From contig DASVBS010000031.1 of NCBI GenBank assembly GCA_036375715.1, positions 1-64,000 of the forward strand: a stretch of 64,000 bases of DNA. Direction: 5' to 3'. A model generated the notes under the pieces. The model worked only from the letters and a program-made list of their open reading frames with translations. It did not search any database and had not been told where the DNA came from. The position numbers were made by a program, and so were the translations under genes. The stretch is from Longimicrobiaceae bacterium. Lineage in GTDB: Bacteria > Gemmatimonadota > Gemmatimonadetes > Longimicrobiales > Longimicrobiaceae. Shown piece after piece: positions 24,343 through 34,283 of this stretch; position 1 is the stretch's first letter, and every line of letters begins with the position of its first letter.

Positions 24343-26615
24343 CAGAATCCTCGCATCACGCCTGAGCGCATCTCCTGCGCATCCACCACCGCGAGCGCGG
24401 TGAGGTTGACGATGTCCGCGGCGGAGCTGCCCCGCTGCAGCACGTGGATGGGGCGCGACATCCCCATCAGCACCGGGCCGATCGCCTCCGCTCCGCCCAG
24501 TCGCCAGACCAGCTTGTAGGCGATGTTCGCGGCGTCCAAATCGGGAAAGATGAGGACGTTTGCCGACCCGGTCAGAGTGGTGAACGGGTAGAGCTCGGTG
24601 CGGTACTCCGGCATGAGCGCCGGCTCCACCTGCATCTCCCCGTCGATGATGAGGTCGGGATCGCGCTGCTTCACCAACTCGGTGGCGATCCGCACCTTTT
24701 CGGAATGGGGGTGGCGCACCGACCCGAAGTTGGAGAAGGAGAGCATCGCTACTCGCGGTACGATTCCCAGCTTGCGCACGACTCCCGCAGCGAGCAGGGC
24801 AATCTCCGCCAGTGTCTCCGCGTCCGGCTCGATGTTCACGGTGGTGTCGGCGAAGAAGAGGAGGTCCTTCTCGAGCACCATCAGGTACAACCCCGCCACT
24901 TTGTGCACCCCGGGAGCGGTACCGACGGTCTCCAGCGCGGGGCGGATCGTATCGGGGTAGTACATCTCCTCCCCGGCTACCAGGCCGTCCGCATCTCCAG
25001 ACTGGACCATCATGCAGCCGTAATAGATCGGCTGCCGCATGCGTTCGCGCGCCTCTGCCAGGGTCACGCCTTTCCGCTGCCTCGCCTGGTAGAACTGTTG
25101 GGCGTACCGCTCCTTGGTTTCGGGGTCGGCCGCGGGATCGACCACTACGATTCCTTTCAGCGACATGGAGAGCTCCTCCGCCCGCTGCTCGATGATGCGG
25201 GGTCTTCCTAACAGAATCGGCACGGCGATCCCTTCCTCGACGATCCGGGTGGCCGCTCGGATGATGCGCTCGTGCTCGCCCTCCGGGAACACGATGCGTC
25301 GCGGATCTCTTCGGGCACGGGTGATGATCCCGCGCATGACTTCCTGTCCCCGACCGAGCCGGGATTCGAGCTCGTACTGGTATCGTTCCAGATCCAGGTG
25401 CACGCGGGCCACCCCCGACTCCATCGCCGCTTTCGCCACCGCCGGGGCCACCCAGAGCATGATGCGCGGATCGAAGGGCTTGGGAATGAGGTAGTCCGGC
25501 CCGAAGCGGAAGCGCTCGCCACCGTACGCGCGTTCGACCGCCTCCGGCACGTCCTGTCGGGCCAGTTCGGCCAGGGCGTGCGTTGCGGCCAGCTTCATCG
25601 CGTCGTTGATGGCCCGTGCCCGCACATCCAGGGCTCCCCTGAAGATGAAGGGGAAGCCGAGCACGTTGTTGATCTGGTTCGGATAATCGCTGCGGCCGGT
25701 GGCGGTGATGGCGTCCGGGCGCACCTCCAGCACCTGTTCGGGGGTGATCTCCGGCTCGGGGTTGGCAAGGGCGAAGATGATCGGCTGTTCCGCCATGTGG
25801 CGGATCATCTCCTGGGTGGCGGCGCCGGCAGCCGAGAGCCCCACAAAGACGTCGGCTCCCCGCAGTGCCTCGGCGAGGGTGCGCAGCGGCGTCTCCCGGG
25901 CGAAGCGAGCCTTGTACGGGTCGAGGTCCTCGCGCCCGGAGTGCACCACGCCGACGATGTCGCACATGGTGATGTTTTCACGGCGAACGCCGAGCGCCAC
26001 GTAAAGCTCTGCCGTGGCCACCGCGGACGCACCGGCGCCGGCGAAGACCACTTGAATTTCGTCGATCTTCTTGCCGGTAATGTGCAGCGCGTTGATCAGA
26101 GCCGCGCCGGAGATCACCGCCGTGCCGTGCTGGTCGTCGTGGAAGACGGGGATGTCGAGGCGCTCCCTGAGCGTCTCCTCGATGTAGAAACACTCGGGGG
26201 CGCGGATGTCCTCGAGGTTGATCCCCCCCACGGTCGGTTCCAGCAGCTCGCAGAAGCGGATCACGTCATCAGGGTCGGTGGAGGCGACCTCGAGGTCGAA
26301 CACGTCGATGTCCGCGAATCGCTTGAACAGGACTCCCTTGCCCTCCATCACGGGCTTGGAAGCCAACGGCCCGAGGTTCCCCAGCCCCAGGACGGCCGTG
26401 CCGTTGGTTACCACCGCCACGAGGTTGCCGCGTGCCGTGTAGCGAAACACGTCTTCCGGGTTCTGCGCGATCTCCCGACAGGGCTCCGCGACGCCGGGTG
26501 AATAAGCCAGTCCCAGGTCTCGCTGGGTGTAGGCGGGCTTGCTCGGGATAACCGCGATCTTCCCTGGCCGGCCCACGGCGTGATAATCGAGCGCGTCCTG
26601 GCGTTTGACCGACAT
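24342..26615 (-). CDS. maeB: NADP-dependent malic enzyme with phosphotransacetylase domain
   Basis: A 757-residue MaeB-type protein that decarboxylates malate to pyruvate with NADP reduction. The malic enzyme half has [30 protein letters not shown] and [15 protein letters not shown] (NADP fold). The C-terminal half, from about residue 440, is homologous to phosphate acetyltransferase ([39 protein letters not shown]). In characterised MaeB proteins that domain is regulatory, responding to acetyl-CoA. Length and order are normal for the family. Confidence 0.96.
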   Translation of the reverse strand: MSVKRQDALDYHAVGRPGKIAVIPSKPAYTQRDLGLAYSPGVAEPCREIAQNPEDVFRYTARGNLVAVVTNGTAVLGLGNLGPLASKPVMEGKGVLFKRFADIDVFDLEVASTDPDDVIRFCELLEPTVGGINLEDIRAPECFYIEETLRERLDIPVFHDDQHGTAVISGAALINALHITGKKIDEIQVVFAGAGASAVATAELYVALGVRRENITMCDIVGVVHSGREDLDPYKARFARETPLRTLAEALRGADVFVGLSAAGAATQEMIRHMAEQPIIFALANPEPEITPEQVLEVRPDAITATGRSDYPNQINNVLGFPFIFRGALDVRARAINDAMKLAATHALAELARQDVPEAVERAYGGERFRFGPDYLIPKPFDPRIMLWVAPAVAKAAMESGVARVHLDLERYQYELESRLGRGQEVMRGIITRARRDPRRIVFPEGEHERIIRAATRIVEEGIAVPILLGRPRIIEQRAEELSMSLKGIVVVDPAADPETKERYAQQFYQARQRKGVTLAEARERMRQPIYYGCMMVQSGDADGLVAGEEMYYPDTIRPALETVGTAPGVHKVAGLYLMVLEKDLLFFADTTVNIEPDAETLAEIALLAAGVVRKLGIVPRVAMLSFSNFGSVRHPHSEKVRIATELVKQRDPDLIIDGEMQVEPALMPEYRTELYPFTTLTGSANVLIFPDLDAANIAYKLVWRLGGAEAIGPVLMGMSRPIHVLQRGSSAADIVNLTALAVVDAQEMRSGVMRGF

Positions 26616-26741
26616 CGAGAGTTCTCCGGGAATGACGAGGGCAGGTGGTCCGTTCGGGCGGTGAGCCGCGCTCCGTCGGGTCGTGGCGCCGTGCCGCGAA
26701 GGGAATGCCAGGCGCCTGAAGCGACTCTTTCCGGCGCCCGC

Positions 26742-26770
26742 TTGACCTAATTAGCTACGCGGCGTAGAGA
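26742..26770 (+). promoter_or_regulatory. Putative promoter with embedded palindrome for the BamA-like operon
   Basis: TTGACC (26742-26747), a 17-bp spacer and TAGAGA (26765-26770). The spacer and the first two bases of the -10 hold a 13-bp perfect palindrome, CTACGC-G-GCGTAG (about 26755-26767), a good candidate operator. The half-site CTACG resembles the BlaI-type operator at 19588 but the spacing differs. Confidence 0.5.
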
Positions 26771-26876
26771 TTGCGAGTTCCGCGAGCATTCTGTGGCAAT
26801 TTTTCCGCACCCGAACCGTTGTCGGTGGCCCTCTTCGGTCCCTCCGGCGAAGGTTTCGCACCGTCTTCCGATCAAC

Positions 26877-28688
26877 GTGAAGGATCCTCGACGACTGCAC
26901 CCGCGGGCCTGGCGTCGCGGCCGCACCGCCGCGCTCGCCTTCCTCCTGTCCGCCAGTCCCGGGATCGTCCTGGCGCAGGAGATCGACGGGGCGTGCCGCG
27001 AGGGGCGGATCTCCAACGTCTTCATCGACAACCATTCGGTTTTCGACCTGTCCGATCCCGACCTGGACATGCGCTTCGACTGGGCCTACCGCCTCGCGAA
27101 CCGCATGCATCCCGCCACTCGCGAGAAGCTCATTCGCCGTGAGCTGCTCTTTGCTCCCGGCGATTGCTACGACGTGGAGCGGTTACGCGACTCGGAGCGC
27201 TTGTTGCGCTCGCTCGACTTCATTGCCGCGGTGGACATCTTCGGGATTCGACAGGCCGACGGGACCATTCACGTGCTGGTGGACACGCGAGACGAGTGGT
27301 CGCTGCGCGTGGAGCCGGAGATCGGGGGAGGAAACGGCTCGGGGCTGACGGGAGTTCGGGCGGGTGACGACAACCTCTTCGGATCGGGAACTCACCTCTC
27401 CGCCTTCTACCTCAACGACCAGGAGGAGCAGGTGTACGGCGGCTCCTTCTTCACCCCGCAGCTCCTCGGCTCGCGCTGGGACGCCGCGTTGGACGTCGGG
27501 AAGACGCCGGTAGGCGCGCTGCTACACGAGAGCGTCTCGTATCCCTTTGTCGGGGAGTTCGGACGCTGGGCTTTTCGCCAGCGGCTGAACCTCCACGATC
27601 GCTATTTCGAATACGTGGTGCGGAACGGGGAAGGGGAGCTGGAGCGGGTCTGGTTCCCGGAGCGGCGACTCAGCACGGATATTGGCTTCGCCGTCAGGCT
27701 CGGTCACGATCGGTACAATCGGACGACGATCGGCGCCGCCATCGCCGGTGAGTGGACCAGCTACCCCGAGGACGAGCTGCCCCGATTCGCCGATCCGGAC
27801 CTGGCCGACAGCATTCCGGATTTCGAGGGGCTGCGCCGGGACACCGTACAGAGCGTCCGGGCGCTGGTGCTGCTCGGGCAACGGAGCGTCTATTACCTCA
27901 GGAGCCGTCGGCTCGACACTGTCAACGGCGTCGAAGACGTCCGCCTGGGCGTGGAGACGGAGATCGCCTTCGGTCCGAGTATCGCCGGCCTTACCCACCG
28001 GCAGGATCTGACGGTGGACATGCTGCTGACGGCGGCGGGCGAGCTGCCGAGGGAGAGTGTCGCCGGGGGGCAGCTCGTTCTCGAGGCACGGCGGGACTAC
28101 CGGGCCAAAGAGGGGGAGCCGGAGTGGACCGACGTCTTCGGCCAGCTCGACCTCTGGGCGTACCTCCGATCCGATCCCGAGGCCTCGTCGGTCCTCGTAG
28201 CGGCCCTCAATGCCGCCGGCGGCTGGCACGACCGCACCCCCTTTCAGCTCACCCTCGGCGGCGAGGCCGGGCTGCGTGGCTTTCCGGACCACGTGTATCC
28301 GGGGGCGCGGCGAATCGTGGCTACCCTGGAGCAGCGGATGTATCTCGGCTGGCCGTACCCCGATCTCTTTGACGCAGGCGCTGTTGCCTTCGTGGACGCG
28401 GGGAAGATCTGGGCAGGCTCGGCCCCGTTCGGGGAAACGTCACCCATCCGGGTGAATGCTGGGGTGGGGCTGCGGCTGGCCTTCCCGCCGGGTTCGCGCC
28501 AGACCCTCCGCATGGACGTGGCCGTGCCCTTCGGTCCCGGCGGTGGAATCGGCAACGCGGTGTTCTCTGTCGGCGTGGGTCAGGCGGTCGGGTTCCGCGG
28601 TACCCTCGGGGATCCTCAGCTCGACCGCAGCACCCGGCAAGCCGCCCTGCCCTCCATCTTCGTGCAGCCTCCGCTGCAGTCCCGATGA
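26877..28688 (+). CDS. BamA/TamA-type outer membrane barrel protein
   Basis: About 603 residues. A signal peptide (RRGRTAALAFLLSASPGIVLAQ) is followed by a POTRA-like region (REKLIRRELLFAPGDCYDVERLRDSERLLRSLDFIAAVDIFG, VLVDTRDEW) and a long beta-barrel with alternating strands. GEAGLRGFPDHVYPGARRIVATLEQRMYLGWPY is the RGF/RGY-type motif of the BamA/FhaC superfamily. GTG 26877 is a compromise; GTG 26793 is in frame but adds a long unusual N-terminus. Only one clear POTRA motif is seen, so it is not BamA itself. It is the first gene of a coupled six-gene operon. Confidence 0.8.
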   Translation: MKDPRRLHPRAWRRGRTAALAFLLSASPGIVLAQEIDGACREGRISNVFIDNHSVFDLSDPDLDMRFDWAYRLANRMHPATREKLIRRELLFAPGDCYDVERLRDSERLLRSLDFIAAVDIFGIRQADGTIHVLVDTRDEWSLRVEPEIGGGNGSGLTGVRAGDDNLFGSGTHLSAFYLNDQEEQVYGGSFFTPQLLGSRWDAALDVGKTPVGALLHESVSYPFVGEFGRWAFRQRLNLHDRYFEYVVRNGEGELERVWFPERRLSTDIGFAVRLGHDRYNRTTIGAAIAGEWTSYPEDELPRFADPDLADSIPDFEGLRRDTVQSVRALVLLGQRSVYYLRSRRLDTVNGVEDVRLGVETEIAFGPSIAGLTHRQDLTVDMLLTAAGELPRESVAGGQLVLEARRDYRAKEGEPEWTDVFGQLDLWAYLRSDPEASSVLVAALNAAGGWHDRTPFQLTLGGEAGLRGFPDHVYPGARRIVATLEQRMYLGWPYPDLFDAGAVAFVDAGKIWAGSAPFGETSPIRVNAGVGLRLAFPPGSRQTLRMDVAVPFGPGGGIGNAVFSVGVGQAVGFRGTLGDPQLDRSTRQAALPSIFVQPPLQSR

Positions 28689-30046
28689 GTCGCTCCGTGC
28701 GCGCTCTCTACCGGGCCGACTGGGTGCTACCGGTGACGGCGCCCCCCATCCGCAACGGTGCGGTGCTGGTGGATGATGCCGGGTGCATTGCCGCCGTGGG
28801 ACCGCAAGCCGCCATCGAGCCCCCGCAAGGGATCGAGATCATCGAGCTGGGAGAAGCCATCCTCCTTCCCGGACTCATCAACGCCCACGCGCACGCGGAG
28901 CTCGCGATGTTCCGGGGCGCGCTGGAGGATCTTCCCTTCTGCGATTGGATCGTGCGCCTGGTCGGAGCCAAGCGGGGAACCCTTCAGGACGAGGATTATC
29001 GTTGGGCAGCGCGCTGGACGATGGTGGAGGCGCTCCGCGTAGGGATCACCACGATTGCCTGTACCGAGTCGTCCACGGCGGCGGTTGCGGCCCTGCGCGA
29101 GGCGGGGATGCGGGGCATCGTCTACCAGGAGGTGTTCGGTCCCGACCCGGCGGATGCCGAGTCAGCCATCCGGGGGCTGCGCGAAAGGGTCGAGGCTCTA
29201 CGCCGGGACGAATCTGCGGACGACCTGGTGCGGGTGGGCATTTCCCCTCACGCGCCCTACACGGTCTCCGACCGGCTGTACCGCCTCGGCGCCGAGCTGG
29301 CGATCGGCGAGGGCTTTCCTATGGCGCTGCACATCGCTGAATCCGCGGCGGAGCGCGCACTGGTCGCCAACGGCGGGGGGGATTTCCAGCCGGGATTGAA
29401 CGCCCGCGGGATCGCCACGCCGGTACGAGCCGGCTCTCCGATCGAGCTTCTGGACCGTCTCGGCGTGCTTCGCGCGCGTCCTCTCCTGATCCACGTGGTG
29501 GATGTGGACGATGAGGACGTGCGCCGCATCGGCGCATCGGGGAGTTCGGTCGCTCACTGCCCGATCGCGAATGCTCGGCTCGGCCACGGCATCGCTCCGG
29601 TTACAGAAATGCGTGCGGCGGGGGTGCCCGTCGCTCTGGGGACCGATTCGGTCGGCAGCAACAACCGGCTCGATCTGCTCGAGGAGGCTCGGGTCGCCTC
29701 CATCCTGCAGCGGGCGAGGTTGCGAACCCCCGCGGCCCTGGGGGGAGAGGAGCTGCTTCGCATGTGCACGCTCGAGGGGGCGCGCGCCCTGGGCATCGAG
29801 CACCGGGTCGGCGCGCTGCAGCCGGGCCTGGAAGCAGACCTGTGCGCGGTGTCGCTCCGCGGCGTCCACGCGCGACCGGTGCACGACCCGCTCGCCGCCC
29901 TCTTCCACTCGACCCGGGGGTGTGACGTGATCCTGACGGTCGTCCGGGGGCGCGTGCTCTACAATGGTGAGAGGGTGCTCACAGTCGACGAGGAGGCTAC
30001 GCGCAGCGCGCTCGACGGGATCGCCCGCCGCATGGGAGAACGATGA
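28685..30046 (+). CDS. Amidohydrolase of the SAH/MTA-deaminase-like group
   Basis: A 453-residue zinc hydrolase. Metal ligands and signature segments: LPGLINAHAHAELAMFRG (HxH), GISPHAPYTVS, MALHIAESAAE, VAHCPIANARLGHG and VALGTDSVGSNNRLDLLEEAR. This set is typical of deaminases acting on S-adenosylhomocysteine, methylthioadenosine or aminodeoxyfutalosine. With a methyltransferase encoded next, removal of S-adenosylhomocysteine is one possible role; an aminofutalosine deaminase (MqnX) role in menaquinone synthesis is another, without other mqn genes in view. ATGA overlaps with both neighbours. Confidence 0.85.
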   Translation: MSRSVRALYRADWVLPVTAPPIRNGAVLVDDAGCIAAVGPQAAIEPPQGIEIIELGEAILLPGLINAHAHAELAMFRGALEDLPFCDWIVRLVGAKRGTLQDEDYRWAARWTMVEALRVGITTIACTESSTAAVAALREAGMRGIVYQEVFGPDPADAESAIRGLRERVEALRRDESADDLVRVGISPHAPYTVSDRLYRLGAELAIGEGFPMALHIAESAAERALVANGGGDFQPGLNARGIATPVRAGSPIELLDRLGVLRARPLLIHVVDVDDEDVRRIGASGSSVAHCPIANARLGHGIAPVTEMRAAGVPVALGTDSVGSNNRLDLLEEARVASILQRARLRTPAALGGEELLRMCTLEGARALGIEHRVGALQPGLEADLCAVSLRGVHARPVHDPLAALFHSTRGCDVILTVVRGRVLYNGERVLTVDEEATRSALDGIARRMGER

Positions 30047-30759
30047 GGACCACGCGTGTTCCCGGCTCGGAGCTGATGGATCGGCTAGACGTGGCTTCTG
30101 CCGCGCTGGCGGAGGGGCTGTCCGATCTGCGCCGGGTGAACCGCTGGTTCGGCGGAGGGCGTGCGGCTCTGAGGGCCGCGTTGCCGGCGATCCGCGCCGT
30201 CGATGCGCCGACCGTGAAGGTTCTCGACGTGGCTACCGGTTCGGCCGACATCCCGTTGGCTCTGGTCCGACGGACCCGAGCGGAGGGGCTGCGCGTGCAC
30301 GTGGTCGCGAGCGACCTGCACCCGGAGACGCTCTCGGTTGCGCGGGAGGTGGTAGCGGATGAACCGGCGATCGAAGTCGCCCGGGCGGACGCGCTCGACC
30401 TGCCCTTCGCGGACGCTGAGTTCCACGTGGCCATGTGCCATACTTCCCTCCACCACTTCGCGGACCGCGAGGCGCGGCAGCTACTCTCGGAGCTGGGGCG
30501 GGTGGCCAGCCACGCTGTCGTGGTCACAGACCTGGCTCGCGGCCGCCTGGCGGAGCTGGTGGTGCGCCTGCTCGCAGCCACCCTCTGGCGCGCCCACCCT
30601 GTGACGCGCCACGACAGCGTGGTGTCCATTCGAGCGGCATATACCGCCGACGAAGCAGCCGAGCTGGCCCGCGCCGCCGGGCTCGAGCAGATCCGGACGC
30701 GTCGCCACCTGTTCTTCCGCTTCTCGCTGGTTGCTGCCCCAGCCGCGAGGGGGAGATGA
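30043..30759 (+). CDS. Class I SAM-dependent methyltransferase
   Basis: A 238-residue methyltransferase. Motif I VLDVATGSADIPLAL, acidic loop VVASDLHPETL, then ADALDLPFADAEFHVAMCHTSLHHFADREA. The N-terminus (NRWFGGGRAALRAAL) and the AHPVTRHDSVVSIRAAYTADEAAELARAAGLEQ tail resemble methyltransferases that travel with geranylgeranyl-reductase-like FAD enzymes in type III polyketide clusters. Such an FAD enzyme is next here, but no polyketide synthase is in view. Four-base overlaps on both sides. Confidence 0.85.
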   Translation: MRTTRVPGSELMDRLDVASAALAEGLSDLRRVNRWFGGGRAALRAALPAIRAVDAPTVKVLDVATGSADIPLALVRRTRAEGLRVHVVASDLHPETLSVAREVVADEPAIEVARADALDLPFADAEFHVAMCHTSLHHFADREARQLLSELGRVASHAVVVTDLARGRLAELVVRLLAATLWRAHPVTRHDSVVSIRAAYTADEAAELARAAGLEQIRTRRHLFFRFSLVAAPAARGR

Positions 30760-31931
30760 GGGCGTCGACCTTCGACGTGGTGGTGGTGGGCGCGGGTCCG
30801 GCCGGCTCGGCGACCGCCGCGCGGCTAGCCCGGGAAGGTTTTCGGGTGCTGCTGCTGGATCGCGCCACCTTCCCCCGGCCCAAACCCTGTGGCGACTGTC
30901 TCAGCCCGGCGGCCGTGCGGGAGCTGGATGACCTTGGCCTGCTGGATCGGATCCGCTCGGTGCCACACGCAACTCTGCGCGGGTGGACCATCCGAGCGGA
31001 GGAATCCGACCGATTTTGCGGCACATTCCCGAGCGGTCTGGAGGGGATTGCGGTCGCGCGGGAGAGGCTCGACACCATCCTCCTCGAGCACGCGGCCGCA
31101 AGCGGGGCGGAAGTGCGCACCGGCGTGCGGGCTGCCGATCTGCGGCGGGGCACGGCGGGAGAGGTGTGCGGCGTGGTGCTGCAGGACGGTGAGGTGCTGG
31201 CGGCGCGGCTGGTGGTGGGCGCGGATGGCCTTCGCTCGGTGGTGGTGCGGCGGGCGGGCTTGCTTGCGCGTTCGCCCCGCCTGCGCAAGATCGCGTTGAC
31301 CGCTCGCCTGCAGTGGGTCGGCGAGCCCGCGCAGACGGGAGAGCTGCGAGTGCTCCCTTTCGCCACCGTCGGCATCGCGCCGCTGGGCGACGGGCGCGCC
31401 AACGTCACGGTGGTCGTGGACGAAGCGGAGGGACCGCGCCTGGCCGGAGCACCGGACCGATATTACGACGCAGTTGTCGCGGGACTGGGCGTGACGGGAG
31501 CTCGCCGCGTGGGACCCGTTCGTGCAACGGGACCCTTCGACTGGCCGGTTCGTTGCGCGGTAGCAGACGGGTTGATGCTGGTGGGGGATGCAGCAGGCTA
31601 CTTCGACCCCTTCACCGGGCAGGGCATCTTTCGCGCGCTGCGTGGAGCGTCGCTGGCCGCCGCGACCGCGGCTCGAGCGCTTGCAACCGGCAGCGTCTCC
31701 GCGCAGGCGCTGCGACCATACGAGGTCGCGCGGCGGGCCACGTTCGGGCCGGGCGTGCGGCTGCAGCACGTGATCGAGGGTTTCGTTGCGCGAAGACGCC
31801 TCTTCCGGGTAGCCAGCACCATTCTCCGCAGCCGCCCGGCAATTGCGGATGCCCTGGTAGCGGTAACGGGTGACCTGCAGCCCGTCCGCTCCCTGTGGTC
31901 GCCGCGCACGCTGGTCAGGCTCGTGGCCTGA
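30756..31931 (+). CDS. FAD-dependent oxidoreductase, geranylgeranyl-reductase-like
   Basis: A 391-residue flavoprotein. It has the Rossmann motif VVVVGAGPAGSATAARLAREGFRVLLLDR, then FPRPKPCGDCLSPAAVREL, VVGADGLRSVVVRRAGL and the FAD-binding GLMLVGDAAGYFDPFTGQGIFRALRGA. PCGDCLSP is typical of the geranylgeranyl reductase/aromatic hydroxylase group, which reduces prenyl chains or hydroxylates lipids and quinones. ATGA overlap with the methyltransferase, one-base overlap with the next gene. Confidence 0.88.
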   Translation: MRASTFDVVVVGAGPAGSATAARLAREGFRVLLLDRATFPRPKPCGDCLSPAAVRELDDLGLLDRIRSVPHATLRGWTIRAEESDRFCGTFPSGLEGIAVARERLDTILLEHAAASGAEVRTGVRAADLRRGTAGEVCGVVLQDGEVLAARLVVGADGLRSVVVRRAGLLARSPRLRKIALTARLQWVGEPAQTGELRVLPFATVGIAPLGDGRANVTVVVDEAEGPRLAGAPDRYYDAVVAGLGVTGARRVGPVRATGPFDWPVRCAVADGLMLVGDAAGYFDPFTGQGIFRALRGASLAAATAARALATGSVSAQALRPYEVARRATFGPGVRLQHVIEGFVARRRLFRVASTILRSRPAIADALVAVTGDLQPVRSLWSPRTLVRLVA

Positions 31932-32749
31932 TGATGAGGGGGCTGCCTCGGCACCGATCCGTCGCCGGCTTTCCCGAACTACGGGTGCTGCGCGCGGCCA
32001 GTCGGTCGCCGATGACGCTGGACGGAACACGCACCTTCGTGCTGGGGACGCAGCGGCCGCTGGTGATCGACCCGGGGCCGCGGGACGAGGAGCACCTGGA
32101 GACCTTGCTCCGGCTGCTGGACGGATTTACTCCAGGTGCCATCCTCCTCACGCACGGGCACGCAGATCACGCGGGAGGTGCTCCACTGCTCGCGGAACGC
32201 ACCGGCGCGCCGATCGCGATGGGCAGGGGCGCCCTGCGCCTCCCCTTCCCGGTGGAGCGAGTGACCACGTGGTTGACGAACGGCGACGTGCTCGACTCCG
32301 ATGCGGGTCCCGTCCGGGTGATCTCCACCCCGGGGCACGCGCCCGAGCACCTCGTCTTCCTGTACGTCGCCCCTGACGGCCGGAGAGCCTTGTTTGCGGG
32401 GGATCTTTTGCTCGGAGTGGGGGATAGTACGGTCGTTTCGCACCCGGAGGGGAGCGTGTCGGATTATCTCCGCTCCCTGGAAACGGTTACCGAAGCTCGA
32501 CCGACAGTGATCTTCCCCGCTCACGGCCCGCCGTTACGGGACCCCGAGCGGGCGATCGCGCGTTACCGGTCCCATCGGTTGGCGCGGATCGAGCAGGTCC
32601 GACGATTGAGGTCGGAGCGGCCCGAGCTGGGCGCGGAAGCGATGATCGAGCTGGTCTACGGTCCGGAGCTCGATCCGCGGCTGCTCGGAGCCGCGCGAGG
32701 ATCGATCGAGGCGATCCTCGCTCATCTGGATGCGGACAATGCGCACTGA
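31931..32749 (+). CDS. Metallo-beta-lactamase-fold hydrolase
   Basis: A 272-residue MBL-fold enzyme with the zinc motif H75-G-H77-A-D79-H80 (LLTHGHADHAGG), STPGHAPEHLVF, LFAGDLLLGVGDSTV and VIFPAHGPPLRDP, followed by a C-terminal helical region (RLARIEQVRRLRSERPELGAEAMIELVYG) of the LACTB2 type. Relatives hydrolyse thioesters or nucleic acids. ATG 31931 overlaps the preceding TGA (TGATG); ATG 31934 is the alternative. Confidence 0.87.
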   Translation: MMRGLPRHRSVAGFPELRVLRAASRSPMTLDGTRTFVLGTQRPLVIDPGPRDEEHLETLLRLLDGFTPGAILLTHGHADHAGGAPLLAERTGAPIAMGRGALRLPFPVERVTTWLTNGDVLDSDAGPVRVISTPGHAPEHLVFLYVAPDGRRALFAGDLLLGVGDSTVVSHPEGSVSDYLRSLETVTEARPTVIFPAHGPPLRDPERAIARYRSHRLARIEQVRRLRSERPELGAEAMIELVYGPELDPRLLGAARGSIEAILAHLDADNAH

Positions 32750-32810
32750 GCCAGCGGTTGAGGCCGCCGACGCGGTGAAGCCGAGGATCCTCGAAGGAGT
32801 AGAGGGCAGG

Positions 32811-34283
32811 ATGGCGCGCGCAACGCAGACCCTGGAGGTGCACGCGGTGCAGCCGGCGCTGGAAGCGCTCGGTGACGGTGTGTGCATCCTCGATAGGGAT
32901 TGGCGAATCACCTATTGGAACGCGGCCGCGGAAAAGCTCCTGGGGGTGCGGAGACACCGGGTCCTGGGCCGCGTGTTGTGGAACGAGTTCCCGCTCCTGC
33001 GCGGTACCGCGACGTGGGATGCCCTGCGCATCGCGCGGGCCGAGAATCGATCGCACGACTTCATCGAGAGCTTACCACGCAGGCAGGGCCGGGGCTTCGC
33101 GGCGGTGCACGCCGCACCGATGAGCGACGGTAGTCTGCTCGTGCAGTTCCGTGACGCCACCGACGAAGTCACCCGCTCCAACGAGCACACTGCGCTGCTG
33201 GAGTCCATGCGCGACGGCTTCATCGCCGTCGATACCGGCTGGCGGGTCCTCTACATCAACGGCGTTGCCGAGTCGCTCCTGCGCTTCTCCCGGGAGCAGG
33301 CGCTGGGGCTCTCCATCTGGCCCCTCCTTCCCACCGGCCCGGCGGAGATCGCGGAGAGCCTCCGGGCGACGATGGAAGACGGCATCCAGCGTCACTTGCG
33401 CGAAGTCCGCCCCGAGGGCCGCATTTTCCGCGGCCGGATCTTCGACCTGTGGATCTACCCGCTGGTCGGAGGTGGGATCTCCATCATGTTCGAGAACGTG
33501 ACGGAACGGGTGCAGCGCGAGCACGAGCTGGCGCGACTGGTGGAGAAGGCGAACGAGGCCAACGAAGCGAAAGGGCGCTTCTTCGCCGCCATCAGCCACG
33601 AGCTGCGCACCCCCCTCAACGCCATCGTCGGCTACACTCACCTGCTCAACAGCGAGACCTATGGGAGGCTGCCCGAGGCGGCGCGCCGCGCCGCGGAGCG
33701 CGCTGGGGTCTGCGCCGAGCACCTCGCCCGGCTGGTGGACGACGTGCTGCTCCTCACCACCGCGGAGATCGGGAAGCTCCCCGTGGTCCCCGAGGCGGTC
33801 TCGCTCCCAGAGTTCCTGCCGCCCATTCTGGAGCCCCACCGTCACCAGGCCGAAGCCAAGGGGCTTACCTTCAACGTGGTGGTGGCCGACGAGGCGGCCC
33901 GTCTCGAGACCGATCCGCAGAGGCTGCGGCAGCTTCTCTCGTCCCTGGTGTCCAACGCGGTCAAGTTTACCGCTTCGGGAAGCGTGATGGTGGAGGTGAC
34001 GCTCACCCGCCTCGAGTCGGAGGGCGAGTCGGTCGAGCCGCGCGTGCTCTTCCGGGTGCTCGACACCGGGCGCGGCATTCCGGTCGCTGACCAGGACCGC
34101 ATCTTCGGTCCCTTCGAACAAACGGGAGACCCATCCCGCTCCCAATCGATGGTCATGGGAAGCGGGCTGGGTCTCGCCGTAGCCCGCCGGGTCGCGGGGC
34201 TGCTCAACGGGAGACTCTACCTCGAGTCGTCTTCTCCGCAGGGTTCCTGCTTCTGTCTGGAGCTACCGCTCAAAACGGCCTGA
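32811..34283 (+). CDS. PAS-domain sensor histidine kinase
   Basis: A 490-residue soluble kinase, or up to 517 if translation starts at ATG 32730 or 32739, which would overlap the upstream gene. Two PAS domains are seen (LEALGDGVCILDRDWRITYWN and LESMRDGFIAVDTGWRVLYIN). The phospho-acceptor is His263 in AISHELRTPLNAIVGY, followed by LVSNAVKFT (N box), VLDTGRGIP and GSGLGLAVARRVAG (G boxes). There is no membrane segment, so it senses an internal signal. It closes the operon that starts at the BamA-like gene; its 3' end overlaps the convergent gene by 14 bases. Confidence 0.92.
   Translation: MARATQTLEVHAVQPALEALGDGVCILDRDWRITYWNAAAEKLLGVRRHRVLGRVLWNEFPLLRGTATWDALRIARAENRSHDFIESLPRRQGRGFAAVHAAPMSDGSLLVQFRDATDEVTRSNEHTALLESMRDGFIAVDTGWRVLYINGVAESLLRFSREQALGLSIWPLLPTGPAEIAESLRATMEDGIQRHLREVRPEGRIFRGRIFDLWIYPLVGGGISIMFENVTERVQREHELARLVEKANEANEAKGRFFAAISHELRTPLNAIVGYTHLLNSETYGRLPEAARRAAERAGVCAEHLARLVDDVLLLTTAEIGKLPVVPEAVSLPEFLPPILEPHRHQAEAKGLTFNVVVADEAARLETDPQRLRQLLSSLVSNAVKFTASGSVMVEVTLTRLESEGESVEPRVLFRVLDTGRGIPVADQDRIFGPFEQTGDPSRSQSMVMGSGLGLAVARRVAGLLNGRLYLESSSPQGSCFCLELPLKTA

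Noticed and set aside
24343-25965. A long minus-strand frame running from the maeB region into the DUF402 gene
   Set aside because: Only the last 178 codons are a real protein; the upstream part is maeB read in another frame, so no fusion exists.
26877-28688. Essential BamA
   Set aside because: The protein is about 600 residues with only one clear POTRA-like region, too short for BamA, and it sits in a non-Bam operon.
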